A stretch of 64,000 nucleotides of DNA from Terriglobus saanensis SP1PR4 (GCF_000179915.2 NC_014963.1:3906001-3970000), one strand, 5' to 3'. Counted from the stretch's first letter, positions 1 to 10,089 are shown. Translations and numbers: made by a program. Notes: generated by a model from the sequence alone, not told the origin.

Positions 1-344
1 ACCTGAAGAGCATTATCAAGGAGTACAAGAAGCATGGTTTCGGGATCGCCCTGGATGACTTTGGCGCGGGGTATAACGGCCTGAGCCTGCTTGCCGAGTT
101 GGATCCCGACATCGTCAAACTCGATGCGCGGCTTATCAAGGAGCTGCATCTGCGACCCCGGTCGCAGGCGATCGTGCGCGCCATGACTGAACTTTGCAAG
201 TCTCTCGACATCACGGTCGTGGGCGAAGCCATAGAGACAGTGGAAGAGTGTGAGGCCCTCCAGGCCTGCGGCGTACACCTGATGCAGGGATTTTTCTTTG
301 CCCAACCCCTCTTTGAGGGGTTGCCTGAAGTGACGTGGCGTTAG
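1..344 (+). CDS. EAL-domain protein, C-terminal part
   Basis: The window opens inside this gene; the reading frame is open from base 3 and ends with TAG at 342-344. The visible part carries hallmarks of an EAL (cyclic-di-GMP phosphodiesterase) domain: the DDFGAGYNGLSLL block, which contains the metal-binding DD-type motif, then PDIVKLD, and a closing GEAIET...QGFFFAQP segment equivalent to the usual E-G-V-E-T and Q-G-Y-x-F-x-x-P. The GEAIET order differs from the common AEGVET, so catalytic activity is not certain. The N-terminus and any sensor domains lie outside the window. Confidence 0.88.
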   Translation, partial: LKSIIKEYKKHGFGIALDDFGAGYNGLSLLAELDPDIVKLDARLIKELHLRPRSQAIVRAMTELCKSLDITVVGEAIETVEECEALQACGVHLMQGFFFAQPLFEGLPEVTWR

Positions 345-377
345 GCGCTTCCCAAACTTGTGCGATAAAGTTGGTGC

Positions 378-1043
378 ATGCGTTTGAGTAAGGTTTTCGC
401 TTTGGTAGTCTGTGCTCTTTCTGTAACTGCTGTGCGTGCGCAAGTGGGCGTATATCTCCTGGCGACTGGGCAGCATATGTCGAGCATTAACTACACGGAC
501 ACGTTGAGTACGACAACGCCCCAGGCCACCGGAAGCGGACATATTTCGCCCTTGGGTTTTACGGGCGGTGTTTACTACGACTTCCACACCTTTGGTCCGA
601 TCCGGGTAGGCGCTGACCTGCGTGGTGGCATAACGTCGAGCCAGAAGAGCGCGCTTGGCGTGGAAAATGCCGCCGGCGGTCACGTAGGAACGGTGCTGGG
701 CGGAGCCCGAGGCAGTTTGGCGACGCATATTGGGCCAGTGAAGGTCGACCCCTATGTTCAGGTCTCCTTCGGTCTGGTGCAGACCAACTACGGCATCTAC
801 ACCCCTGTGGCCAACCAGGGAACGAACCGTCTGAACAACTTCGGTATGACGGGCTACCTTGGAGCGGATGTTCACCTGGCTCCCATCGCTTCCCTGCGCT
901 TTGAGGGCGGATCGGGCGCTGTGCTCGCGGGATCGCGACCCAACAGCCTGAGTGGGCAGCGATACAGCGTCAGCTCCGGCGCAATTCCGCTGCAGACGTT
1001 CAGCATTGGGATTGTGTTCCATGGACGTCCACGGACCGATTAG
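378..1043 (+). CDS. Secreted, probable outer-membrane beta-barrel protein
   Basis: A 221-residue protein with a clear signal peptide (hydrophobic run to about residue 20, cleavage after VRA). The mature part has alternating glycine- and aromatic-rich segments (GGVYYDF, VGADLRGG, YGIYTPV, GYLGADVHL, FSIGIVFHG) and ends in an amphipathic strand close to the C-terminus, as in small outer-membrane barrels. I do not recognise a named family. It begins 33 bases after the EAL gene without a convincing ribosome-binding site, so it may be co-transcribed with it. Confidence 0.7.
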   Translation: MRLSKVFALVVCALSVTAVRAQVGVYLLATGQHMSSINYTDTLSTTTPQATGSGHISPLGFTGGVYYDFHTFGPIRVGADLRGGITSSQKSALGVENAAGGHVGTVLGGARGSLATHIGPVKVDPYVQVSFGLVQTNYGIYTPVANQGTNRLNNFGMTGYLGADVHLAPIASLRFEGGSGAVLAGSRPNSLSGQRYSVSSGAIPLQTFSIGIVFHGRPRTD

Positions 1044-1101
1044 GTCTTCACTTTCCTTCTGAGATCGGCGCCGCGCTCCAAGTGAGACCTCCTGACCGTA
1101 C

Positions 1102-1130
1102 TTGAATTTGCATGCCTGACCACCTATACT
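1102..1130 (+). promoter_or_regulatory. Predicted sigma-70-type promoter of rimP-nusA-infB
   Basis: The -35 element TTGAAT (1102-1107) and -10 element TATACT (1125-1130) are separated by exactly 17 bases. Transcription would start near 1137 and give a leader of about 120 bases before rimP. It is the best promoter-like sequence between 1044 and 1258. Confidence 0.65.
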
Positions 1131-1202
1131 GATTCATGCAGACGAACTTGCTGCCGCAGTAGGCGCGCCCTGAATGCACGGGCAGATGTGGCGGACGAGA
1201 TG

Positions 1203-1224
1203 AGTGGGCGAAAGCCCACTTTTT
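1203..1224 (+). promoter_or_regulatory. Attenuator-like hairpin in the rimP leader
   Basis: The stem AGTGGGC / GCCCACT closed by a GAAA tetraloop is followed at once by five T, the form of an intrinsic terminator. It lies between the predicted promoter and the rimP ribosome-binding site, so read-through must occur for the operon to be made. Terminator-bearing leaders upstream of rimP-nusA operons are described in other bacteria. Control by attenuation or by NusA feedback is inferred here. Confidence 0.6.
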
Positions 1225-1258
1225 ATTTGCTCTAAAACGCACGAAAGGAGGCACGGCC

Positions 1259-1846
1259 ATGGCCCTTGAACTCGACAAAATTCGCGATGCAGCCGACCGT
1301 GTCGCTGCCTCGCATCAGCTTGAAATCGTTGAGGTTTCCTTTACCGGTGCAGGCAAATTCAGCGCCCTGCAGATCTTCGTAGAGAAGAATGCCGAGGGAC
1401 GCGCTGCCATGCTGCGCGAGGCGGAGACAGACGAGAGCAAAGCACTTCCCCGCGGTGTTCCCGTGGAAGCGCTTTCGGGCGTAACCCACCAGGATTGTGC
1501 GGCCTTTGCCACCGATTTCGGAACGCTTCTGGACGTGGAAGAGCTGGTTCCGGGAACGACCGAGTACACGCTGGAAGTCTCTTCTCCAGGCATTGAACGC
1601 AAGCTCTTCAAAACGGCCGACTACGAACGCTTCGCTGGCAGCCTGGTCACGCTGAAGACCTTCCAGGCGATCAACGGCACAAAGAACTTTACCGGGCGGA
1701 TGACGTTTACGGACGGCACCGCCACCCTGGACCTTGCCGCCGTGAAGGCCAAGGGAAAGAAAAAAGGAACAAAGGCTGAGGCTCCGCAGACGGTTGAAAT
1801 TCCCTTCAATGCCATCGAAAAAGCCCAGCTTGTGGCGGAAATTTAA
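1259..1846 (+). CDS. rimP: Ribosome maturation factor RimP
   Basis: RimP binds free 30S subunits and helps late assembly around S12 and the 3' end of 16S rRNA. At 195 residues it is longer than the usual ~150. The N-terminal alpha/beta domain carries an extra loop of roughly 25 residues after VEKN, and the C-terminal Sm-like domain (from about residue 120, SLVTLKTFQAINGTKNFTG) is interrupted by a lysine-rich stretch, KAKGKKKGTK. The start follows AAAGGAGG with ideal spacing. It is the first gene of the rimP-nusA-infB operon, 70 bases before nusA. Confidence 0.95.
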   Translation: MALELDKIRDAADRVAASHQLEIVEVSFTGAGKFSALQIFVEKNAEGRAAMLREAETDESKALPRGVPVEALSGVTHQDCAAFATDFGTLLDVEELVPGTTEYTLEVSSPGIERKLFKTADYERFAGSLVTLKTFQAINGTKNFTGRMTFTDGTATLDLAAVKAKGKKKGTKAEAPQTVEIPFNAIEKAQLVAEI

Positions 1847-1916
1847 ACGCCGAAACCGGTTCTAGTAAGACGACACGCTCCACACAACTGAATAGAAGGT
1901 TTTGAGGTAACAGACC

Positions 1917-3605
1917 ATGGCAAGCGCACTGTATCAAGCAATTGAATTGATGAGCCGGGACAAAGGGATTGACCCGCAGATCGTTGTGGGCGCGGTAGAA
2001 GACGCGATCGCACTGGCAACACGCAAGTTTTACAAAACGCAGGAGAATATGCGCGGCGAGTTCGACAAGGAGTCGGGCGAGATTCGCGCGTATGTCTATA
2101 AGACAGTCGTTGAAGGTGCGGAGCAGGTCGAGGACGCCGAGAACCAGCTCACGCTGGATCAGGCGAAAGAACTCGCTGGAGAAGTAGAAGTAGGCGCGGA
2201 ACTGCGCTTCTACAAGGACACGTCGCCTTTGGGCCGCATCGCCGCCCAGATGGCAAAGCAGGTCATCTTCCAGAAGGTCCGCGAAGCCGAGCGCGACACG
2301 GTCTTCAACGAGTACAACCACCGCGTCGGCGAGATCCTGAACGCCACGGTGAAGCGCGTCGAGCCGATGGACGTCATCGTGGACCTGGACAAGGCCGAAG
2401 CCCGCATGCCGAAGCGCGAGCAGTCGCGCCTGGAGCAGTTCGCCGTCGGCGAGCGCATCCGTGTTGCTTTGATCCGTGTGGATCGTGCTGCCAAGGGACC
2501 GCAGGTGATCGTCAGCCGCGCCGCTCCTTCGCTCGTGCAAAATCTTTTCCAATCCGAGGTCCCGGAGATCTACGATGGCACCGTCATGATTCGTGCCATT
2601 GCTCGTGAAGCCGGAGAGCGTACCAAGATTGCCGTCGTCTCGCGCGACAAGGATGTCGATCCGGTCGGCGCCTGCGTGGGCATGAAGGGGATGCGCGTGC
2701 AGTCGATCATCCGCGAACTGCGCGGCGAAAAGATCGACATTATCGAGTTCTCCGAAGAGATTACGACCTTTGCCGAAAAGGCCCTGCAGCCTGCCAAGGT
2801 CGCCCGCGTGTCGATTACAGACCTCGCGGAGAAGCAGATCGAAGTGATTGTGGACGACACGCAACTCTCGCTCGCGATCGGGAAAAAAGGACAGAATGTT
2901 CGCCTTGCAGCCAAGCTCCTCGGCTGGAAGATCGACATCAAGAGCGAGGAAGAGAAGCGCCAGGAGGTCGAGCAGCAGATGTCGGCCATGCAGGGTGCGC
3001 CTCAGACTCCGATCGAACAGGTTACCGAACTGGGCGAGTCTGTTCTGGAGAAGCTGATCGCGGCGGGAATCACCACCGTGGAGAGCCTTGCGGACATGAC
3101 GGCGGAAGAGCTGGAAGAGGTTCCCGGAATCGGCGAGAAGTCCGTCGAGAAGATTACGGTCGCGGTTCGCCACTACTTCGGTCAGTACGAAGAGGGTGAA
3201 GAGCGTCCGGCTGCTGCGGCAGAAGCCGCATCGACCGATGTTGCGCCTGCCGCGGAAGAAGCATCTGATGTCGAGACGGCCGAAGTGGATACGACCCTGG
3301 CCGAATCTGCAGACGAATCCTTGGAAGAGAACGCCGAGGATGAGGAGAGTTCCATGAGCAAGACACCGGAAGAGATCTTTGCGGCGGAGAACGCGGGTAC
3401 GGGCAATGTCCCGATCGAAGTCGATGAGTCGACCGAGGACATCCTGGACGAGGAAGATCGCGCCTCCAACGAAGACGGATTTAGCGATGCGGACAACCGC
3501 GAGGGAGACATTGAACTGGACAACCAGACGATGGACGACCTGGTGGCTGAATCGCAGGAAATTTCAGACGAAACGATCGACTCGGATGAGCACGACCGTG
3601 GTTAG
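1917..3605 (+). CDS. nusA: Transcription termination/antitermination factor NusA
   Basis: NusA binds RNA polymerase and nascent RNA to govern pausing, termination and antitermination. The 562 residues hold the N-terminal polymerase-binding domain (1 to ~130), an S1 domain (~135-200), two KH domains (~200-345, with VGMKGMRVQSI and IGKKGQNVRLA as the GXXG loops) and one helix-hairpin-helix module (~365-415, EEVPGIGEKS). The last ~140 residues form a very acidic, low-complexity tail in place of the E. coli acidic-repeat domains. It sits between rimP and infB, the standard order. Confidence 0.97.
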   Translation: MASALYQAIELMSRDKGIDPQIVVGAVEDAIALATRKFYKTQENMRGEFDKESGEIRAYVYKTVVEGAEQVEDAENQLTLDQAKELAGEVEVGAELRFYKDTSPLGRIAAQMAKQVIFQKVREAERDTVFNEYNHRVGEILNATVKRVEPMDVIVDLDKAEARMPKREQSRLEQFAVGERIRVALIRVDRAAKGPQVIVSRAAPSLVQNLFQSEVPEIYDGTVMIRAIAREAGERTKIAVVSRDKDVDPVGACVGMKGMRVQSIIRELRGEKIDIIEFSEEITTFAEKALQPAKVARVSITDLAEKQIEVIVDDTQLSLAIGKKGQNVRLAAKLLGWKIDIKSEEEKRQEVEQQMSAMQGAPQTPIEQVTELGESVLEKLIAAGITTVESLADMTAEELEEVPGIGEKSVEKITVAVRHYFGQYEEGEERPAAAAEAASTDVAPAAEEASDVETAEVDTTLAESADESLEENAEDEESSMSKTPEEIFAAENAGTGNVPIEVDESTEDILDEEDRASNEDGFSDADNREGDIELDNQTMDDLVAESQEISDETIDSDEHDRG

Positions 3606-3692
3606 CCTGATCGCTAGCCACACCGTGCTTTCCGCTGGAAATAGTCCGTTAGTTGCATTTTCGGGCGATAATAAATTTATAGGCCTTCTAAA

Positions 3693-3732
3693 CCTGCACC
3701 GCGGAGCCGCTATGACGCGTTGAGGGTGCAGG
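3693..3732 (+). promoter_or_regulatory. Hairpin in the nusA-infB spacer
   Basis: CCTGCACC (3693-3700) pairs with GGTGCAGG (3725-3732), and a smaller GCGG/CCGC hairpin sits in the loop. There is no T-run, so it is not a terminator. It ends 19 bases before the infB start and could influence infB translation or processing of the operon transcript. This is a sequence observation only. Confidence 0.4.
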
Positions 3733-3751
3733 GGAACAAAACGAGGATTGA

Positions 3752-6700
3752 TTGAGCAAAGTACGCATTAACGATCTGGCACGCGAGCTGGAAGTGAAGA
3801 GCAAATCCATTCTGGATGCTCTGACGGCTGTGGGCGTGGCAGAAAAAAAGACCCATTCGAGCTCCATTGAAGCCGGCGAAGCCGAGCTCGTGCGACGCCA
3901 CATCACCGGTGGCTCGTCCAACTCTCGTTCGTCCTCCTCCGCCTCCGACACACGCGGACGGATCGATCTCTCCAAGGCCTCCAAACCGGGAGACATCGCG
4001 CGCGCTATCCTCGAGCGCAAACAGGCAGAAGCTGCAGGTGCCTCTGCACCTCCCTTTGCTCAGCGCCCTGTCGTAGCACGGCCTCCCGTGGTGGCTGTAC
4101 CACCACCGTCCGCTCCGCCCGTCGCCGTAGCGCCAACGCCTGTGGTGGCAACTCCTCCTCCCTCTGCGCCTGTTGTGGCAAGGCCCGTAGTGACTCCTCC
4201 TGCGGCCCCCGCACCGCCTGTCGTTGTGGCTCACCCTGCTGCGCCAGTACCTCCGCCAGCTCCTGTCGTCGCTCCTCCGACACGCGCACCCAACACGCAG
4301 CCGGTCATGCCGACGCTGACGTTCTCCTCGGAGCGCACCTCGTCTGCACCGCAGACGACAGGTCGCCGCATCGTTCCGCAGACGCGCGCCGCTTCGCCGG
4401 TCATCGTTGCACCGGCACCTGCGATTGCCTCCCGCGTTCCGATGGGAACGGTCGTTGTGAAAGCGCCGGTTGCTCCTGCAGCTGGAACCGTTCCTCCGAA
4501 GCCGGTGGCAGCGACTCCCGTTCCGGAGCCTGTCGCAGAAGTGGCAGCTCCACCACCGCCGCCTCCCGTTGTGGACGCTCCGCCGGTGCGTCGCGTGATT
4601 ATGCCGCAGACTGGCCCGCGTCCCGTTTACACAGCGCCCCCTGGAGCGGCACCTGTCGCTCCGCGTGGACGTCCCATCTTCCAGCGCCCCGGCGCAAGTG
4701 GCCCCGGCAGCACAGGTGGATATCAAGGCAATCGTGGACCGATGGGTCCCGGCGGTCCCAGCAGCGGCGCCGGCGGACCGATGGGTCCCGGCGGAGTTCG
4801 CCGTCCCATGCATCCCACACGCACTTATCCGGGTGGACCGCCTCCTGGAGCACCGGGTGCGCGTCCCTTCACGCCTGGCGGACGTCCCGGTTTCGGTGCA
4901 CGCCCCGGATTTGGCGGACCGCCCCGTCCAGGTGGCGGCTTAGGCGCGCCTGGCGATATGGCCGGAGCTCCAAAGCCGGGTATGCGTCCAGCAGCACGCA
5001 AGGGCGCAGCAGGTAAGAAGCGTTACGAGAAGAGCAAGGAAGGCCCGATGAAGGGCTTTGCGCCACCGTCTCGTTTTGGTGGACCGCAGATTCCGCAGGG
5101 AGAAGTGCCGATCACGCGCACCATTACCGTGACCGAAGGCATCTCCGTAAAGGACCTTGCCGAGAAGTTGGAAGTACGCGGTAAAGATCTCATCGCCATG
5201 CTCCTGATGCGCGGCATTTTCGTCACCGTGAACCAGTCGCTCGACAACGAGCTGGTCAAGGGCATCGCCGCAGCATTCGGCGCGGACGCCCAGATCATCT
5301 CCGTCGAAGAGCAGCTTGAGAACGAAGCAATCGAGGGCCTGCTCGAAGACACTACCGGCATGATCGAGATCACGCGTCCCCCCGTCGTTACGGTCATGGG
5401 ACACGTCGATCACGGCAAAACATCACTCCTCGATGCGATTCGCTCTACCGACGTCGCCAGCGGCGAAGCCGGCGGCATTACGCAGCACATCGGCGCGTAC
5501 AAGGTGCACGTCACGAAGCCGGACTCTCCTGCCTTTGGCCGCGAGATCGTCTTCCTGGATACGCCTGGTCACGAAGCCTTCACGCGCATGCGTGCACGCG
5601 GAGCGAAGGTCACGGACATCGTCGTCGTGGTGGTTGCAGCGGATGACGGCGTGATGCCGCAGACGATTGAAGCCATCGATCACGCGAAGGCGGCGAATGT
5701 GCCGATCATCGTTGCGGTCAACAAGATCGACAAACCCGGTGCGGATCCGTCGCGCGTCAAGCAGCAGCTTGCCGAGCGTGGCCTGCAGTCGGAAGATCTC
5801 GGCGGCACCACGGTCTTCGTGGAAGTCTCCGCGAAGAAGCGCATCGGTCTCGATCTCCTGGAGGAGATGATCCTGCTCACAGCGGATCTCGCCAACCTGA
5901 GAGCGATCCCCGAGCGTCCCGCAGTCGGTACGGTCATTGAAGCCAAGCTGGATCGCGGTCGCGGTGCAGTCGCCTCCATCCTCGTACAGAACGGAACCCT
6001 GAAGACGGGCGACAGCTACATCGTCGGCAACACCTTCGGTAAGATCCGCGCCATGTTCGACGATCGCGGACGTCCGATCGAATCCGCTGGACCTTCGACC
6101 CCGGTCGAGATCCTCGGTCTCGAAGGCATCCCGGACGCCGGTGACACGTTCATCGTCATGAGCGATCGCGACAAGGCCAAGGGCATCGCACAGTACCGCA
6201 AGATGAAAGAGCGCGAGGCGCAGCTTGCCAAGAGCAGCCGCGTCTCTCTGGAAGGTCTTGCCGAACAGATCAAGCAGGCAGGCGTCAAGGACCTCAACAT
6301 CATCCTCAAGGGCGATGTGCAGGGTTCGGTCGAAGTTCTGGCAGACAGCCTGCAGCGCATGTCGACCGAGAAGGTACGCGTTCGCGTTCTTCACTCGGGC
6401 GTCGGCGCCATCACGGAGTCGGATATCCTTCTCGCCTCTGCCTCGAACGCGGTCGTTATCGGCTTCAACGTTCGTCCGGAGCGCAAGGCACAGGAGCTCT
6501 CCGAAGCCGAGAACGTCGAGATTCGTCTGCACTCGATCATCTACGAGCTTCAGGACGAGATCACGAAGGCGATGCTTGGTCTGCTCGACCCCGTGTTCAA
6601 GGAAAACTACCTTGGCCGCGCGGAAGTGCTCAACGTCTTCAAGATCACGAAGGTCGGCCAGATCGCCGGTTCCATCGTTCGCGACGGCGTCATCCAGCGC

Positions 6701-7018
6701 AATGCGCAGATTCGCCTGATGCGCGATGGCGTGGAGATCTACAAGGGCAAGATCGCCAACCTGAAGCGCTTCAAGGAAGATGTGAAGGAAGTCACCAGCG
6801 GCATGGAGTGCGGTATCGACCTCGGCAGCTGGAAAGACATCCGCGTCGGGGACACGATCGATGCCTTCGCCACGGAGAAGATGGCGGACGATCTCGGAGG
6901 CAACACCGCCGAGATCAAGAAGGCAGCAGCCAAGGCTGCGGCGAAGGAAGCCGCAGACAAGGTCGCCGAAGATGCCGCCAAGGCCGCAAAAGAAGCAGCC
7001 GAGACGACCAACGCATAA
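3752..7018 (+). CDS. infB: Translation initiation factor IF-2
   Basis: IF-2 is the GTPase that places initiator tRNA on the 30S subunit and promotes subunit joining. The 1088 residues comprise an IF2_N module (1 to ~50), a ~370-residue proline/alanine then glycine/proline-rich linker, a second IF2_N (~455-505), and the G domain with GHVDHGKT (~550), DTPGHEAF (~602) and NKIDKP (~656). Domains II to IV follow, then a 45-residue Ala/Lys/Glu helix-like tail not found in E. coli. The start is TTG at 3752 after an ACGAGG ribosome-binding site. A terminator follows directly, so rbfA is not in the operon. Confidence 0.97.
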   Translation: MSKVRINDLARELEVKSKSILDALTAVGVAEKKTHSSSIEAGEAELVRRHITGGSSNSRSSSSASDTRGRIDLSKASKPGDIARAILERKQAEAAGASAPPFAQRPVVARPPVVAVPPPSAPPVAVAPTPVVATPPPSAPVVARPVVTPPAAPAPPVVVAHPAAPVPPPAPVVAPPTRAPNTQPVMPTLTFSSERTSSAPQTTGRRIVPQTRAASPVIVAPAPAIASRVPMGTVVVKAPVAPAAGTVPPKPVAATPVPEPVAEVAAPPPPPPVVDAPPVRRVIMPQTGPRPVYTAPPGAAPVAPRGRPIFQRPGASGPGSTGGYQGNRGPMGPGGPSSGAGGPMGPGGVRRPMHPTRTYPGGPPPGAPGARPFTPGGRPGFGARPGFGGPPRPGGGLGAPGDMAGAPKPGMRPAARKGAAGKKRYEKSKEGPMKGFAPPSRFGGPQIPQGEVPITRTITVTEGISVKDLAEKLEVRGKDLIAMLLMRGIFVTVNQSLDNELVKGIAAAFGADAQIISVEEQLENEAIEGLLEDTTGMIEITRPPVVTVMGHVDHGKTSLLDAIRSTDVASGEAGGITQHIGAYKVHVTKPDSPAFGREIVFLDTPGHEAFTRMRARGAKVTDIVVVVVAADDGVMPQTIEAIDHAKAANVPIIVAVNKIDKPGADPSRVKQQLAERGLQSEDLGGTTVFVEVSAKKRIGLDLLEEMILLTADLANLRAIPERPAVGTVIEAKLDRGRGAVASILVQNGTLKTGDSYIVGNTFGKIRAMFDDRGRPIESAGPSTPVEILGLEGIPDAGDTFIVMSDRDKAKGIAQYRKMKEREAQLAKSSRVSLEGLAEQIKQAGVKDLNIILKGDVQGSVEVLADSLQRMSTEKVRVRVLHSGVGAITESDILLASASNAVVIGFNVRPERKAQELSEAENVEIRLHSIIYELQDEITKAMLGLLDPVFKENYLGRAEVLNVFKITKVGQIAGSIVRDGVIQRNAQIRLMRDGVEIYKGKIANLKRFKEDVKEVTSGMECGIDLGSWKDIRVGDTIDAFATEKMADDLGGNTAEIKKAAAKAAAKEAADKVAEDAAKAAKEAAETTNA

Positions 7019-7040
7019 CGCTCTTCTCCAAATCAACGCA

Positions 7041-7067
7041 AGGCCGGGATCATCTCCCGGCCTTTTT
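7041..7067 (+). terminator. Intrinsic terminator of rimP-nusA-infB
   Basis: A perfect nine-pair stem AGGCCGGGA / TCCCGGCCT with a five-base loop is followed by a T-run. It starts 22 bases after the infB stop codon. Confidence 0.93.
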
Positions 7068-7558
7068 GTTTGTGCGCTATTGATTCTTCAAAATGGCGAT
7101 TTAATAGGTTCTAGATGAATGGCGTTTTGTAAGTGCCGATCGAAGCGCAGCTACAGGAGAAGCTAAACAGCGCGAAGCTGAATTATATCTAGATAGCGTT
7201 GCAATTCCCTATTCGGGAATCTTCAAAAAAATCATCGGTTATTAAGTTGTTCGCGCGTGTTGCTCATCATAAGCTCGGCAACTGAGTTACAAGAATCTCT
7301 TCGAGGATCTCCGATGCGTGTAGAACTGCAAATCACTTTTCTGTCTCTGATCTTTACAACAAGCGTCATAGCGCAGAGCACGTTGCCCGCCAGCGTAATG
7401 CCAAATTGGAAGTAACTCTCCTTCTATGAGAAAGCCACGCAGGATAAGTTGCGCACGCAAATACCATTTCGCTAACTGCAATGGGTGTGGAAAGCGACCG
7501 CTGCAACCAAAGGCGGAGATATAAATTAACGTCACCGCAATGGGAAGGAATCGAATAG
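7068..7558. other. Gene-poor spacer at the start of the accessory block
   Basis: About 490 bases with no convincing full-length gene. It is visibly richer in A and T than infB. The only coding-like signal is a short signal-peptide-bearing frame at 7314-7415, annotated separately. In-frame sequence beyond its stop is also partly protein-like but carries further stops, which suggests the remains of a decayed gene. Confidence 0.5.
7314..7415 (+). CDS. Short secreted peptide or remnant of a secreted protein
   Basis: A 33-codon frame encodes a near-ideal signal peptide: a charged start MRVELQ, the hydrophobic core ITFLSLIFTTS and a cleavage-like VIAQS. Only about a dozen residues follow before TAA. 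A GAGG motif lies eight bases upstream. The same frame reads on past the stop with protein-like sequence and then more stops. It is therefore either a real mini-peptide or the truncated 5' end of a lost secreted-protein gene; I favour the latter. Confidence 0.35.
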   Translation: MRVELQITFLSLIFTTSVIAQSTLPASVMPNWK

Positions 7559-8443
7559 ATGACAAAGTACATGAAGCTTGCATGGCTGGCCTTGGCCCTC
7601 ATGACTGCGGACACGGCCGCGACACAAACATATAACGGTACCGCATTCACTTTGGCCCCGCCCAGCGGTGTTGGTCCCGGCCAATTCATCAACGGGAACG
7701 GAGATGCCGCAACCTTCTCAACCGTCGATAACGAAATTGATAGCTGGTGGGGGTTAGGAATCAAGTCTCAGTGTTGTAGTAACTACGTTGGTTATGGGAT
7801 TGTGTTTGATGCTCGGGCTGGTTCTATCTATACACAGGGCAACGTCGGGATCGGCACGACGACGCCTGGACTGTATCCATTATTCGTCAAGAATAGCGGT
7901 CACTGGCAGTTGCTAAATCTGCAAAACCCATCAACTTCCCCTGGTGCGGCTGTTATTCAATTTGATAGGAGTGCCGCAACGGCCAATCCGGCTGTTTGGA
8001 CAGTCGGATACTCAGACTATAACGCCGGGGACTGGCCTCTTGGCTTTACCGTTATGGATGCCACCAGCGGCTCTAACCTGACAAGACTATTGATCAATGC
8101 ATCAGGCAATGTTGGCATAGGCACGACGAGCCCTCAATATAAGTTATCCGTCAACGGCACGATTCAAGCGAAAGAAGTCCTCGTGAACACCGGATGGGCG
8201 GACTACGTGTTCCAACCGAATTATCGAGTCAGGCCATTAGCCGAAGTCGCGGCGTTTATTAAAGCGAATCACCATCTTCCGGATATCCCATCGGAGTCGG
8301 AAGTCAAAGAGAACGGCGTGAGCCTGGGCGACATGCAGGCGAAGCTCCTGGCAAAGATTGAAGAGCTGACGCTGCAGATGATTCAACTCGACAAGAAAAA
8401 CAGGGCGCTCGCGAAAAAAGTGGCACAACTCAAAGGCCGTTAG
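7559..8443 (+). CDS. Secreted surface protein with tail-fibre-like C-terminal region
   Basis: The 294-residue protein has an N-terminal signal peptide (to about residue 22), two GNVGIGTT-S/T-P motifs (~residues 96 and 181), and a C-terminal segment containing GWADYVF, HHLPDIPS and a heptad-patterned helix to the end. This arrangement is the one commonly seen at the C-terminus of large tail-fibre-domain surface proteins of Bacteroidota and Acidobacteriota, where it is thought to trimerise. Here the shaft is very short. A GGAAGGA ribosome-binding site precedes ATG. Ligand and function are unknown. Confidence 0.75.
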   Translation: MTKYMKLAWLALALMTADTAATQTYNGTAFTLAPPSGVGPGQFINGNGDAATFSTVDNEIDSWWGLGIKSQCCSNYVGYGIVFDARAGSIYTQGNVGIGTTTPGLYPLFVKNSGHWQLLNLQNPSTSPGAAVIQFDRSAATANPAVWTVGYSDYNAGDWPLGFTVMDATSGSNLTRLLINASGNVGIGTTSPQYKLSVNGTIQAKEVLVNTGWADYVFQPNYRVRPLAEVAAFIKANHHLPDIPSESEVKENGVSLGDMQAKLLAKIEELTLQMIQLDKKNRALAKKVAQLKGR

Positions 8444-8483
8444 GTCTCCAGATCCGGGAAGAACAGTGGAAAGGATTCGCGTC

Positions 8484-10049
8484 ATGGAACATCTCTCATC
8501 CGCTTCACTTGTATGGATCAGGCGCTCTCGTCCGGGACTCTTGATCCTGGCTCTCGCCGTTTCGTGCATCCGTTGCTTTGGACAACTACCCGCCGATCTG
8601 GACCTACCGTCCGAGACGGTGACCTCCGGCTCTTCCGTGTTTCAAGCTTCAAATTCCATCACAAGCAGCGCCAGTTTTGTGGTGCAGGATTCGGCAACCG
8701 TCACTCTCACCGCAGGCAGTTCCATTCGAATTGAACCAGGATTTGACGCTATAGCCGGTACCGCACCCTTTACCTTTTTTGCAGTCATCGACCCAAACGT
8801 AGGCCAAGGGCCACCCGACGAAGGGAATGGACCGCCCAGTATCCCCTTTTCGTACACAGCACCAGACCACGCCCCCAGCTGTGACAACATCTCCGGCCAG
8901 TGGATCGATTCCGATAATGTTGGCAACTCTATCGGTTGGGATCTGAATCAGAGCGGCTCCTCTATCACCGGAACGCTTTCCTTTGACGACTATCGCGACT
9001 TTGGAGCGGGATTAACATATTGCGGTACGATAAACTACTCCGCGTCAGGTGTTTCCAATGGCAATTCCTACTCTCTGTCTGCCGTCAATCCCGTGCCATC
9101 CATCGATAGTTGCGGTCTTCCACTAGCTCCTTCGGAAACTGAAACGGTCACGCTGTCTGGTCAGGCCTGCGGCAGCGGAAATGGCGCATACACCATTGCA
9201 GGAGGCGGTCCCACGCAGGGCCTCTCCCGCGCCGCTCCTACTTCAGCCAGCGCGAGAAGTAAAAGAGTTATGAGTGCATCGGTGCGACCAGCCTTAACAA
9301 GTGGTGTCTCTACGTGGACGACCTACAGTCCGCGCTTCAATGTCTCTTATTCCACGTACATTCCCGTGGACCATATCGCTGGGCCTACACCCTGTTATGT
9401 CTACCCTGGTAACGGCCAGGAACCATTTCCGTATTGGCCTTTATATTATAAAGGCGATGCAAATCGTGGTACCTATCGCACCACCCAGGCGATCTTCGTT
9501 GTTCCGGACAAACAAGTCGATAATAACTTCTATGTGGATGCTGGCGCCACACGGAATTACAGCAGGGGGTCACCTGCAAATGGTCCGAATGCGAATCTCT
9601 CATCTGTTCCCGCCAGTCCCAATATCTATGACGGTCCCTATGTCGGTGCCGACGAAGACAACAAGCAGTATGATTGTCTACTTTGGAATGACAGAGGTAA
9701 GGCAAACCTCACCACGATGCAAACTCATAGCGTCTCATTTCCCGGAGGCCACCAAGCAGTAGTCACTTTAAGCGGATTGGGCCAAGATCCTCTTGAGCCC
9801 CAACTCGGTGGAATTAAGTGGAACGGGACTATTACATTGGACACCACTGACCCGAACAATCCAACGGCTCAGGCGGCAATATCCCATACATGTTACCCAG
9901 CACATATTGTGAAGGTTAATGGTGTAACAATTATCGATGACAACAAGGTTACAAATACCACAGGGAATCTATTCAAATGCTTAGCAGACCCGACCCACGC
10001 AACATGGAAAACTACGACTACGGGCGCTATCCCCGTACCAAGCCACTAG
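8484..10049 (+). CDS. Secreted protein with coathanger-stack-like repeat region
   Basis: I chose ATG 8484 because GAAAGGA lies eight bases upstream; a GTG at 8466 in the same frame lacks one. A signal peptide covers residues 1 to ~28. Residues ~35-95 have the rhythm of the 3-coathanger stack domain (SITSSASFVVQDS, then TLTAGSSIRIEPGFDA), known from secreted proteins with lipid- or sorting-related C-termini in Bacteroidota. The remaining ~400 residues are aromatic- and glycine-rich beta-type sequence with scattered cysteines; I recognise no catalytic motif. It starts 40 bases after the surface-protein gene and probably shares a transcript. Confidence 0.65.
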   Translation: MEHLSSASLVWIRRSRPGLLILALAVSCIRCFGQLPADLDLPSETVTSGSSVFQASNSITSSASFVVQDSATVTLTAGSSIRIEPGFDAIAGTAPFTFFAVIDPNVGQGPPDEGNGPPSIPFSYTAPDHAPSCDNISGQWIDSDNVGNSIGWDLNQSGSSITGTLSFDDYRDFGAGLTYCGTINYSASGVSNGNSYSLSAVNPVPSIDSCGLPLAPSETETVTLSGQACGSGNGAYTIAGGGPTQGLSRAAPTSASARSKRVMSASVRPALTSGVSTWTTYSPRFNVSYSTYIPVDHIAGPTPCYVYPGNGQEPFPYWPLYYKGDANRGTYRTTQAIFVVPDKQVDNNFYVDAGATRNYSRGSPANGPNANLSSVPASPNIYDGPYVGADEDNKQYDCLLWNDRGKANLTTMQTHSVSFPGGHQAVVTLSGLGQDPLEPQLGGIKWNGTITLDTTDPNNPTAQAAISHTCYPAHIVKVNGVTIIDDNKVTNTTGNLFKCLADPTHATWKTTTTGAIPVPSH

Positions 10050-10089
10050 AACTTAGAAGACGACATCTTTCACGGAAAGCAGAAGATCT

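Noticed and set aside
303-323. CAACCCCT / AGGGGTTG hairpin as a terminator
   Set aside because: It lies inside the EAL coding sequence and has no T-run.
1806-3173. 455-codon minus-strand frame
   Set aside because: Antisense shadow of nusA.
5423-7036. 537-codon open frame on the minus strand
   Set aside because: Antisense shadow of infB; no start signal or recognisable domain.
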